Source: a virus. Taken from it: DNA of 64,000 nt. Shown here one piece after another: positions 24,316 to 31,092 of this stretch. The DNA lies in IMG/VR virus record IMGVR_UViG_3300042560_001229, positions 17,220 to 81,219 of that record. One strand, given 5' to 3'. The notes beneath the pieces were generated by a model. It was given only the letters and a program-made list of their open reading frames with translations, made no database searches and was not told the origin of the DNA. The position numbers and the translations under genes were made by a program. Positions within the stretch are counted from its first letter, which is position 1. Every line of letters begins with the position of its first letter.

Positions 24316-24977
24316 TGGCGATGGGCGGCACACCCGCCCGCCCGCAGCCTACGCCGCCAAAGGCTACTCCGCGTCCGGTGGTCATCGCCACGACGCCGAG
24401 TGACAAGAAGCTGCCTCCGGCCAAGGTGCCGCAGGCCACGCCCCAGCCGGTAGCTCCCGCAACTCCGGCACCCGCCACGCCTGCCCCGCGCAAGGTGCTT
24501 GGTGGACTGATTGCGGTGGACAGCAAGGCGCTGCTGAGAACATTCGCCTCCTATGTAGGAATCAAGGAGCAGCCGTTGGGCAGCAACAACGGCCCGATGG
24601 TCAGCAAGTTCAATGCGTCGTGCGGGTTTAAGCCCAGCGACCGCGCTCCGTGGTGTGCGTCGGTGGCGCACTATGGCTACCGGGTGAACGGCGCTCCCGA
24701 CCGCCCCGGTGCCTACTCTCCAAGCTGGTATGTCAAGGCTCGGGTGGTTCCGGCCAAGGATGTGCAGCCCGGTGACGTGGGGCTGGTCTGGTTTCCCTCG
24801 AAGAAACGCTATGCCCACACCATTGCCGCGATTGAGAAAGTGAACTGGTCAGGCCGCGTGGTGTCCTCCTACGTCACGCTGGAAGGAAACACCAATGCGA
24901 TGGGGAGTAGGGAGGGCGATCAGTTTGCTCGCCGCGTGCGCCCTGCCGATACGGTGACAGTGGTGCGGTGGAACTAA
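24249..24977 (+). CDS. Endolysin, CHAP-like peptidase, 242 aa
   Basis: Starts MDKRHHLPHRLACTLAGISLLLVAMGGTPA, an export signal, then a Pro/Ala/Thr-rich linker (~30-85) and a catalytic domain with APWCASVAHYGY (C136), DVQPGDVGLVWF, YAHTIAAIE (H190) and LEGNTN (Asn), the Cys-His-Asn plan of CHAP amidase/endopeptidases. With a signal peptide it could be exported by Sec and the holin would act in timing. It overlaps the holin gene by 67 nt. Confidence 0.8.
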   Translation: MDKRHHLPHRLACTLAGISLLLVAMGGTPARPQPTPPKATPRPVVIATTPSDKKLPPAKVPQATPQPVAPATPAPATPAPRKVLGGLIAVDSKALLRTFASYVGIKEQPLGSNNGPMVSKFNASCGFKPSDRAPWCASVAHYGYRVNGAPDRPGAYSPSWYVKARVVPAKDVQPGDVGLVWFPSKKRYAHTIAAIEKVNWSGRVVSSYVTLEGNTNAMGSREGDQFARRVRPADTVTVVRWN

Positions 24978-25029
24978 TTTGCAACTGTTGCAAAGTTTTT
25001 GTTGACTCGCTGTTCGCGCTCTGCTGATT
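24978..25029 (+). promoter_or_regulatory. 17-bp element plus capsid-gene promoter
   Basis: TTTGCAACTGTTGCAAA at 24978-24994 directly after the endolysin stop, 7 bp gap, TTGACT at 25002-25007. The leader to the capsid ATG is about 100 nt (AT-rich near the end: aaaccaaactcataaa). The ACGAATC spacer motif is missing, which sets this apart from the accessory-gene promoters. Confidence 0.55.
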
Positions 25030-25135
25030 TGCAGCGCAACGAAGAAAATCGAAAAAGCCTTGAGAGGGGAGTATCGAAGCCGCTTCGCAAAAGTCCAACT
25101 CAGCAAGTCAACTCAGTAAAAACCAAACTCATAAA

Positions 25136-26821
25136 ATGAAACTTACCCGCGATCAGAAAATTCGGCTCAAGGCACTTCTCTCCAAGGATGCGAAGTCCCT
25201 GACCGCCGACGAAACGACCGAACTCAACACCCTCACTGCGGCTGCAAAGGCTGCGAATTGGGACGCCGCCACCGACCCCATCGAAGATGAGGACGAGAAG
25301 GGGCTGACCGATGACGAAGTGAAGGGCATCGTGGTGGACGCGCTCAAGGGCATCGGCCTCGACGCTGAAACTGTCACCGCCATCAAGGACGGCCTCAAAG
25401 CCTCCGGCAAGTCGCTCACTGCCGAGGACGTGTCCACTGCCATCCAGAAGCATCTCGGCGGCAACGCCGTTGACCAGAAGGCTCTGACCGACGCCGTGAC
25501 CAAGGCGGTCAGCGCGCAGAAGGGTCTGACCGAAGCCGATCTGACCAAGGCTCTGGAGAACTTCTCCAAGAACCTCAAATCGCCCTCGCGTCACGAGTTC
25601 CCGGTCAACTCCGGCGAAGCCTCCTTCCCCATCGAGTCCCGCGCTGGCAACCTGACCGTTGGCCAGAAGCAGCTTCTCAATATCTGCATGATGCACGTTG
25701 GCGAGTCGGCCATTCTTTCCGGCAAGTCGGTTCGTCCGAAGTCCGAGAATGATGGCATCACCGCCGAGCAGTTGGCGCAGGCTTGCCGCAACGGTGAGTT
25801 CGTCAGCAAGACCATCCGCGCTGAGATGCTCAATGGTCGCAAGGCCATCACTGCTGGTGGTTCCGGCTCCGGTGCCGAACTGGTGAACACCGATCTGTCG
25901 AGCGATCTGCAAACCCGCCTCTATTTGGAGTCGGCGGTTGCAGCGGAGTTCGTCGGTCAGGAAATCCAGATGCCGACCAATCCGTTCCAGCTTCCGATGA
26001 CCACGACTCGTCCGTTCTTCCGTATCGGTGACGAGACTGGCTCGGTGCCCACGGCATCCACTCCGGCGACGACTCGCCCGACCCTCACGGCTGGCAAGCT
26101 GATCGGCATGTCCGAATACAGCTACGAGGCTGAGGAGGACGCGATCATCGCCATCCTGCCCATGCTGCAAGAGCAGTTGGGTTCGGCTGCGGCTGACGCC
26201 CTCGAAGGTGCCCTTATCAATGGTGACACCGGCACCCACATGGACGGCGACATCGAAGCTGTCTCCGGTCATTCGTCCAAGCTGTTCAAGGGCTTCCGCA
26301 GCCTCGCCTTGGACGCTGGTGGCATCTGCACTGTGGACATCTCCGCTGGTGGTATCAGCACCGACAACATCGGTTCCATGCGTAAGAACATGGGCAAGTA
26401 TGGCATCAAGCCGCGTGACCTTATCCTCATTGCCGGGCCGAAGGGCTACAACGATCTGGTGCAACTCGCGGAGACACTGACGTTCCAGAATGTCGGCACC
26501 GGCTCGCTGGCTCGCATCCTGACTGGTGACGCGCCTTCGCTGTTCGGTATGCGTATCATCACTTCGGCGCAGTGCCGCGAGGATTTGAATGCTGCCGGTG
26601 TTGATGAAGTCGCTGGCGTTGCTGACCGGGGCAGCATCCTCATCGTCCACAAACCGAGCTTCCTGCTCGGCGTGCGCCGGGGCTTCACCGTCGAAGTGGA
26701 CACTGACAAGCGGACGCAGATGAACTCTGTCATCGCCAGCTTCCGCCGCGCCTTCACTCCGAAGGAGACTCCTTCGACCACTGAGCCGATGGTGATTCTC
26801 GGATTCAAGCATGTGGCCTAA
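25136..26821 (+). CDS. Major capsid protein, HK97 fold, 561 aa
   Basis: N-terminal ~150 residues are charged and helical (delta/scaffold domain, likely removed by the prohead protease around 150-165). The HK97 core follows: AELVNTDLSSDLQTRLYLESAVAAEFVGQ, MTTTRPFFRIGDETG, 'IGMSEYSYEAEEDAIIAILPML', and P-domain/A-domain signals such as GDAPSLFGMRIITSAQ and ILIVHKPSFLLGVRRGFTVEVD. Followed by a strong terminator. GC-rich with strong codon bias (mostly C-ending), as expected for the most abundant protein. Confidence 0.92.
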   Translation: MKLTRDQKIRLKALLSKDAKSLTADETTELNTLTAAAKAANWDAATDPIEDEDEKGLTDDEVKGIVVDALKGIGLDAETVTAIKDGLKASGKSLTAEDVSTAIQKHLGGNAVDQKALTDAVTKAVSAQKGLTEADLTKALENFSKNLKSPSRHEFPVNSGEASFPIESRAGNLTVGQKQLLNICMMHVGESAILSGKSVRPKSENDGITAEQLAQACRNGEFVSKTIRAEMLNGRKAITAGGSGSGAELVNTDLSSDLQTRLYLESAVAAEFVGQEIQMPTNPFQLPMTTTRPFFRIGDETGSVPTASTPATTRPTLTAGKLIGMSEYSYEAEEDAIIAILPMLQEQLGSAAADALEGALINGDTGTHMDGDIEAVSGHSSKLFKGFRSLALDAGGICTVDISAGGISTDNIGSMRKNMGKYGIKPRDLILIAGPKGYNDLVQLAETLTFQNVGTGSLARILTGDAPSLFGMRIITSAQCREDLNAAGVDEVAGVADRGSILIVHKPSFLLGVRRGFTVEVDTDKRTQMNSVIASFRRAFTPKETPSTTEPMVILGFKHVA

Positions 26822-26851
26822 GCCGTAGCCTTTAGGGGAACCGCAAATAGA

Positions 26852-26890
26852 AGCCCGCTCTCGTTTCATGGCGAGGGCGGGCTTTCTTTT
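26852..26890 (+). terminator. Rho-independent terminator after capsid gene
   Basis: AGCCCGCTCTCG (26852-26863), loop, CGAGGGCGGGCT (26872-26883) and TTTCTTTT. A 12-bp stem with one G-U pair followed by a T-rich tract. Confidence 0.85.
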
Positions 26891-26893
26891 GTG

Positions 26894-26921
26894 TTGCGAA
26901 ACTGGCTGGTGTGGGCGTAGG
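26894..26921 (+). promoter_or_regulatory. TTGCGA promoter after terminator
   Basis: TTGCGA at 26894 (partly within the T-tail region), -10 CGTAGG near 26916; ATG 26930 is 36 nt from the first T, again near-leaderless, but with neither ACGAATC nor the 17-bp element. Confidence 0.45.
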
Positions 26922-26929
26922 GTCTGGCC

Positions 26930-27397
26930 ATGAGAAAAGTCACCTATATCGGAGCGCCAACCCTCCTAGCCCGTCACGGAAACATCAAATCAGGGGACAC
27001 GATTTACATGCGCGAAAGCGAATGGGATACCGTGAAGAATGACCCGCAGCGTTTTCAACTGGACAGCGACACAGCGGAGTTGCGCGACAGTTCCGGCGTC
27101 AGCGTCAAGCCACAGAAGACCAACAAGTTTGACCTTCGCACGATTCATTGGAGCAGCCGACCATTGGGGCGTTACCTTGGCCGGTTCAATATGAGCAAGC
27201 TGAACAAGGTGGCTGAGGCCATGAACTCGCTGGGACTGCCGGTGCTGTGCGGGCGAGGCTGCAACGCTGTGGATATTTTGGATTCGATTCAGCATCATGC
27301 GGTGACGCAGGGCTGGGATAAGTTGAGTCGCACTGACTGCCTGACCAGCGGCACGCACAAGCCGCGTGTGCGGGAACGCCACGCAGCAGCCGCGTAA
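26930..27397 (+). CDS. Hypothetical head-region protein, 155 aa
   Basis: N-terminal MRKVTYIGAPTLLARHGNIKSGDTIYM is a small beta module often found after capsid genes; the second half is helical and basic (RYLGRFNMSKLNKVAEAMN), with HHAVTQGWDKLS. May be a head-completion protein. Ends next to a 17-bp element. Confidence 0.55.
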   Translation: MRKVTYIGAPTLLARHGNIKSGDTIYMRESEWDTVKNDPQRFQLDSDTAELRDSSGVSVKPQKTNKFDLRTIHWSSRPLGRYLGRFNMSKLNKVAEAMNSLGLPVLCGRGCNAVDILDSIQHHAVTQGWDKLSRTDCLTSGTHKPRVRERHAAAA

Positions 27398-27414
27398 TTT
27401 GCAACTGTTGCAAA
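27398..27414 (+). repeat. 17-bp element between genes
   Basis: TTTGCAACTGTTGCAAA, starting at the base after the TAA stop (27395-27397) and ending 1 nt before the next ATG at 27416. Confidence 0.78.
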
Positions 27415-27415
27415 C

Positions 27416-27622
27416 ATGAACAAAGCCACCGTTACCCGTTTGCTGGAAGGATTGAGTCTTCCCGATGCTGAGGCTCGGCTGTGGACTGAACGCATCAAGA
27501 AGGCCGACGATGGGCAGCAGGATGGCCGGGAGGAGTTGCAGCGGTGCTACGATCAGTTGGTTCGCAAGGTGGGCGTAGCCGGTCATCAGCACAAGCGTTC
27601 ACCCATCCATCACACCCGATAA
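27416..27622 (+). CDS. Hypothetical helical protein, 68 aa
   Basis: MNKATVTRLLEGLSLPDAEARLWTERIKKADDGQQ; basic helical bundle. Between head protein and connector genes; no domain recognised. Confidence 0.5.
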   Translation: MNKATVTRLLEGLSLPDAEARLWTERIKKADDGQQDGREELQRCYDQLVRKVGVAGHQHKRSPIHHTR

Positions 27623-27625
27623 GTT

Positions 27626-28300
27626 ATGCCGACCACACTTGTCCGTCCCCTTACCACGCTGCGCGAAGTCCAGAAGGAAACGCGCAATGTGGATACTGCC
27701 CAAGAAGATTGGTTCAAGGAGTGCATCAATGCGGCGAGCCGTGCAGTGGAAGCCATCACCGGAAGGGAGTTCTGGTATTTTGATTACTCGTCCACCGAGC
27801 TTGTTGTGAAAGAGAAGTGGGTGGTGATGAGCCGCATCTACCTTCCGTGGCCCATCATTACGCTGACGGAGATTAAGAACCTCGGGGAAGTGGTTCCGAG
27901 TGAGCAGTATTATTACAGTGGCGGGGTCATTCAAGGGCTGCGCTGGTGGGCGACCTACCGCAACCGTCCGAATTACTCGAACACCGGATTGGACGGCACA
28001 CCTATCGGTGGCGACCATGAATCCGAAGGACTGTTTGCCGTGGGCAGCACCGGGCTGATGAGCAACCCCCTGACCATTAAGGGCACGTTTGGATGGCCGC
28101 TGACTGACGCAGTGACGCCGCCTCCTACCCTGCCTGCGGATTTGCGCCGTGCGGCGACTTTGCTGGCCGCTGCTTGGACGATGTTCAACCGCAGGGAACT
28201 GGTGGGTTATGACGGTCAGAAGCAGACGTTGCTCGACAGCCGGATTCCCAAGGAAGTGAAGGACATTCTGAGCGCCGGATACAGCGAACGATTCCTGTGA
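27626..28300 (+). CDS. Head-tail connector (gp6/gp15 type), 224 aa
   Basis: Helical start LREVQKETRNVDTAQEDWFKECINAASRAVEAITGREFWY, followed by a beta insertion with 'LPWPIITLTEIKNLGEVV', and closing helices PADLRRAATLLAAAWTMFNRRELVGYDGQKQ. This is the adaptor-protein layout that sits under the portal. Shares a GTGA overlap with the next connector gene. Confidence 0.75.
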   Translation: MPTTLVRPLTTLREVQKETRNVDTAQEDWFKECINAASRAVEAITGREFWYFDYSSTELVVKEKWVVMSRIYLPWPIITLTEIKNLGEVVPSEQYYYSGGVIQGLRWWATYRNRPNYSNTGLDGTPIGGDHESEGLFAVGSTGLMSNPLTIKGTFGWPLTDAVTPPPTLPADLRRAATLLAAAWTMFNRRELVGYDGQKQTLLDSRIPKEVKDILSAGYSERFL

Positions 28301-28776
28301 ACGGCTCGTTTCGAGTAGTGGTGCATGGTGAGCGGGCGGAAGCAGCCATGCGGAAGCTCGCGGCGGAACTGACCGTCGCCAAGACGAAGCCGGTCATTGC
28401 CGGAGTGGCATGGCGGGTTCATGCACGGCTGGTCAGGAACACGCCGATCAAGTGGACAGGGAATCTGCGCCGAAGCTGGACGGTGGTTGAAACGCCTACC
28501 GGCTTTGTCGTCACCAATCCGAACAGGGTGATGTTGTTTCTGGAGAAGGGCACGCGGGCGCATGGCCCGAGATTCAAGAAGTTCCTCTACATCCCGTTGG
28601 TGCCGTCTGCGATGGTCTGGCACCCCGGTTTAATTCGTGGTCAGGACTACGTGCTGACCAAGAGAGTGCGGGGTATCCGCGCACGGAACATTGTCCGCGA
28701 TGAGCGCCCCACTGCCCGAGCGGAAATGCTTGCGGCGTTGACCCGTTACGTGGATAACGTGCTGAACAAACCATGA
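28297..28776 (+). CDS. Head-tail joining protein, HK97 gp10-like, 159 aa
   Basis: RVHARLVRNTPIKWTGNLRRSWTVVET and VMLFLEKGTRAHGP are the hallmarks of the HK97 gp10 family (helix, 'A-x-x-x-T-P-x-x-T-G-x-L', strand, 'EFGT/KGTR-x-H'). Forms the ring between connector and tail. GTG start inside the adaptor stop. Confidence 0.72.
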   Translation: MNGSFRVVVHGERAEAAMRKLAAELTVAKTKPVIAGVAWRVHARLVRNTPIKWTGNLRRSWTVVETPTGFVVTNPNRVMLFLEKGTRAHGPRFKKFLYIPLVPSAMVWHPGLIRGQDYVLTKRVRGIRARNIVRDERPTARAEMLAALTRYVDNVLNKP

Positions 28777-29318
28777 ACGTCACCGATTACCCCATCCCTG
28801 CCAGAGCCTTTGCGGTGATGGACGCTCGCATTGCTTTCTGGTCGGTGGCCGGGTCTGGTCGGGTGCTGGATGGCGTGACCTATGACCGGGAGGCTCGATT
28901 GGAGCCGATGGGTGCGGACATGCTGCCCATGATTCAGCCGGTGGACTATACTTGGGAGGAGAAGGTGTGGGGCGGTGCATCCTCCGCACCTGAGCGCGTG
29001 GGTAACACCCAAGTCGTCTCGGAAATCACGTCCACGTTCTTCGTCGCTGGGCGCAGGGAGTATGGTCTGATTCAGCGCAGCACGGCTAACCCCGAGGACG
29101 GCAAGGGTGTCTTGGAGTGGGTGTCCCGGTTGCAGGATGCCTTGGAGAAGGCCGTGAGTGACGGCAGGCAGGATTCCATGCTGGAGGGGACACTGGCCAA
29201 GCCCATGCGCTTTGTGTGCAAGCAGAACTACCTTTCCGATCTGTCGTTCGCCCTCCTGCTGGAAGTCTCCCTATTCACCGTGCCGTATTGGAGAGCCGGG
29301 AGGACACCGCCGTTTTGA
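28773..29318 (+). CDS. Tail terminator-like protein, 181 aa
   Basis: Mixed alpha/beta with a helix GKGVLEWVSRLQDALEKAVSDG in the middle and a strand-rich end (FALLLEVSLFTVPYWRAG). Position after gp10-like and before the putative tail tube is that of the tail terminator; assignment rests on order and size. Confidence 0.5.
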   Translation: MNVTDYPIPARAFAVMDARIAFWSVAGSGRVLDGVTYDREARLEPMGADMLPMIQPVDYTWEEKVWGGASSAPERVGNTQVVSEITSTFFVAGRREYGLIQRSTANPEDGKGVLEWVSRLQDALEKAVSDGRQDSMLEGTLAKPMRFVCKQNYLSDLSFALLLEVSLFTVPYWRAGRTPPF

Positions 29319-29333
29319 TGAAAGAAAATCTTG

Positions 29334-29410
29334 ACGCGATGCTCGCGCTTACGCACAGTGCGCTCAGTCCACAACGTATTCAGCCTCACACTTAACAGAA
29401 CCCAAACATT
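29334..29410 (+). promoter_or_regulatory. Possible promoter of tail tube gene
   Basis: TTGACG at 29333-29338 followed by a ~75-nt leader ending 'cttaacagaacccaaacatt' before the ATG. Similar in plan to the capsid gene leader; no 17-bp element. Confidence 0.4.
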
Positions 29411-29755
29411 ATGGCAGTCATCGGAGACGCTCTTACTTTCGGAATCGCAGCAGACCAAGGCGGTGGTAGCCCGGTTTTGGTTTTGCAGAAACTCACTGTC
29501 AACCAGAAGACTGACCAGAAGGAGGCCCGCGACCGCAACGGTGTCGTGCAGGCTGTGTCGTTCTACAACAAGACGCAGGAAATCAGCCTCGAAGGTCTTG
29601 GTGCATACACCGGAGCAGCCATCGGTGCTGCGCTTTCGCTTTCCGGCATCACCCTTGTTGGCACGTCTGCTTACGTTCAGGAAATCAATGTCGAGCACGG
29701 CAACGAGGAATTTCTCAAGACAAGTGTGAAGGCGATGTGCTGGGAAGGCATCTAA
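29411..29755 (+). CDS. Putative major tail tube protein, 114 aa
   Basis: Beta-rich, short: VLQKLTVNQKTDQKEARDRNGVVQAVSFYNKTQEISLEGL, then a hairpin with VGTSAYVQEINVEHGNEEFLKTSVKAMCW. The order terminator, this gene, one more gene, G/GT chaperones, tape measure, and its own long leader (high expression) support a tube protein, but at 114 residues it is shorter than most. Confidence 0.55.
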   Translation: MAVIGDALTFGIAADQGGGSPVLVLQKLTVNQKTDQKEARDRNGVVQAVSFYNKTQEISLEGLGAYTGAAIGAALSLSGITLVGTSAYVQEINVEHGNEEFLKTSVKAMCWEGI

Positions 29756-29789
29756 ACCTTCTACTTGGCGATGACCCCCGCTTGACGGG

Positions 29790-30281
29790 ATGCCAATGGA
29801 ATCAACAGGAGACATAACGCAGGATGGGGCTGGTGACGTAAGGCAGGGTTCGCTGATCGTCTATGTTCGGAATACGCAACTGGCGGCGTGCTTGGTGGCG
29901 ATTGGGGTGAGACTGAGAAAAGACCCTCCCTACACCAAGAAGGAGATGGGCAACGGGGATGTTGTGACCACTTGGAATTTCGAGGCGAAGACGCCTGACG
30001 GTGGCATCAATACCTTGGATATGCTCAAGGCGTGGAAGGATGATGTGGCCTTTGGTGAAAAGAATCCGACCCATCCGTTCACGTTCGCCATGCACGCAGT
30101 CAAGAACTACCGGCAGATGGTGGAGCATGTTCACAATCAGCAACCGTGGGTGGCCTATGTGAGTGAAACCGGGATGCACACAATTTGGGTCATCAAGGAC
30201 TCTGCCAAGGCTAGGGAGTGTGTGGCGCTTGGACTGTCCCGCACTGGCGACCATGCCGAAGTTGACCAGCACACCAGTTAG
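29790..30281 (+). CDS. Hypothetical tail-region protein, 163 aa
   Basis: Alpha/beta protein with 'LAACLVAIGVRLRKDPPYTKK', and LKAWKDDVAFGEKNPTHPFTFAMHAVKNYRQMVEHVHN. No clear family. ATG 29796 is an equal alternative start. Probably co-expressed with the tail tube gene. Confidence 0.5.
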   Translation: MPMESTGDITQDGAGDVRQGSLIVYVRNTQLAACLVAIGVRLRKDPPYTKKEMGNGDVVTTWNFEAKTPDGGINTLDMLKAWKDDVAFGEKNPTHPFTFAMHAVKNYRQMVEHVHNQQPWVAYVSETGMHTIWVIKDSAKARECVALGLSRTGDHAEVDQHTS

Positions 30282-30291
30282 CAATACCGAT

Positions 30292-30852
30292 ATGAGCGAC
30301 GACGACATCACCACCATACTACGTGACGGACAAAAGCCCAAAATTGACCCACAAGCGGCCTCTGACCCCAAGCCCCCTACACCCACCCCAACTAGTAGCT
30401 CCGGCGTTTCTGGAGCCAAGGATTTGATAGCGCGAATCGAGCAGGCAGGCAGTGCCAGCTTGCTGGATGAGAACCGCAAGATCGTTGTGGGTGGATGGGA
30501 AATTCGTCCGGTGAGTCTTGGCTCCATCGAGATGCTGCACTTGCTGGAGTCGAAGCTGATTTCCGGGGTGCGAGTGAATAACGTGGCTGACCTGCTGGGT
30601 GACTGCTTGGAGTTCATCATGCTGCATGTCATCAGCGAGGATGACGCCGTAGAGCATTGCTTCCTGAGCAAAGTGGAGAGGCAGAAGGCCGTGATGAAGT
30701 GGGGTCTGAAAGTGAAGGTGCAGGACATCGAAGGGCTTGTGAAAAGCACGATTGGGGTGATTGCCAGTGCCACGTCCACACAGGTTAAGGGGACGCCGCC
30801 CGAGCATGTGAAGGCTGCTGGTAGGAAGGGTTCCGGTTCAAAAAAAGCGTAA
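30292..30852 (+). CDS. Tail assembly chaperone G, 186 aa
   Basis: Upstream frame of the G/GT pair that coats the tape measure during tail assembly. N-terminal third is low complexity (Pro/Thr); residues ~60-170 are helical with LGSIEMLHLLESKLISG and a conserved-looking 'LGDCLEFIMLHVISEDDAVEHCF'. It ends GSGSKKA just after a run of seven A's used for frameshifting (30840-30846). Starts at 30292 (MSDDDITT); the upstream extension reads as shadow. Confidence 0.72.
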   Translation: MSDDDITTILRDGQKPKIDPQAASDPKPPTPTPTSSSGVSGAKDLIARIEQAGSASLLDENRKIVVGGWEIRPVSLGSIEMLHLLESKLISGVRVNNVADLLGDCLEFIMLHVISEDDAVEHCFLSKVERQKAVMKWGLKVKVQDIEGLVKSTIGVIASATSTQVKGTPPEHVKAAGRKGSGSKKA

Positions 30853-30893
30853 GGCCACCTTGGTTGCACCGTCTGGTTGCAATCGTGGTGGCC
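30840..30893 (+). promoter_or_regulatory. Programmed -1 frameshift site
   Basis: Slippery heptamer A-AAA-AAA at 30840-30846 in the G frame, 6-nt spacer, then a stem GGCCACC (30853-30859) with GGTGGCC (30887-30893) enclosing a second small stem TTGCA/TGCAA. The zero-frame stop (TAA 30850-30852) sits at the foot of the stem. This is the standard signal in lambda-like G/GT pairs. Confidence 0.8.
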
Positions 30894-31058
30894 ATCACCG
30901 GGCACGACTCCCGTTACGTGATCTGGAAAATGCCGCTGCGTCAGGTGTTCGTGTGGGAGCATGTGCATCTGGAGAAAGAGGGCTGGACGTGCTGGCCTCC
31001 TAGTGTGGAGTTATCTGCCGAGGAGGTTATTCGTTCGTTCAGGAAGGAAAGGGCTTGA
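30840..31058 (+). CDS. T extension of tail chaperone GT (-1 frame)
   Basis: After slipping, the reading continues SVRPPWLHRLVAIVVAITGHDSRYVIWKMPLRQVFVWEH ... for about 70 residues, giving a GT fusion of about 256 residues ending at 31058. The 'RYVIWKMPLRQVFVWEHVHL' stretch resembles the ending of many tail chaperones (helix followed by W/Y-rich). No independent ribosome site precedes the internal ATG at 30864, supporting fusion. Confidence 0.72.
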   Translation, partial: KKSVRPPWLHRLVAIVVAITGHDSRYVIWKMPLRQVFVWEHVHLEKEGWTCWPPSVELSAEEVIRSFRKERA

Positions 31059-31092
31059 GTCACCCATGTCGCTGAGTTAAGAGAACGCACGT

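Noticed and set aside
30864-31058. Independent small gene before the tape measure
   Set aside because: No ribosome site; the -1 frameshift signal explains it as the T extension of the tail chaperone.
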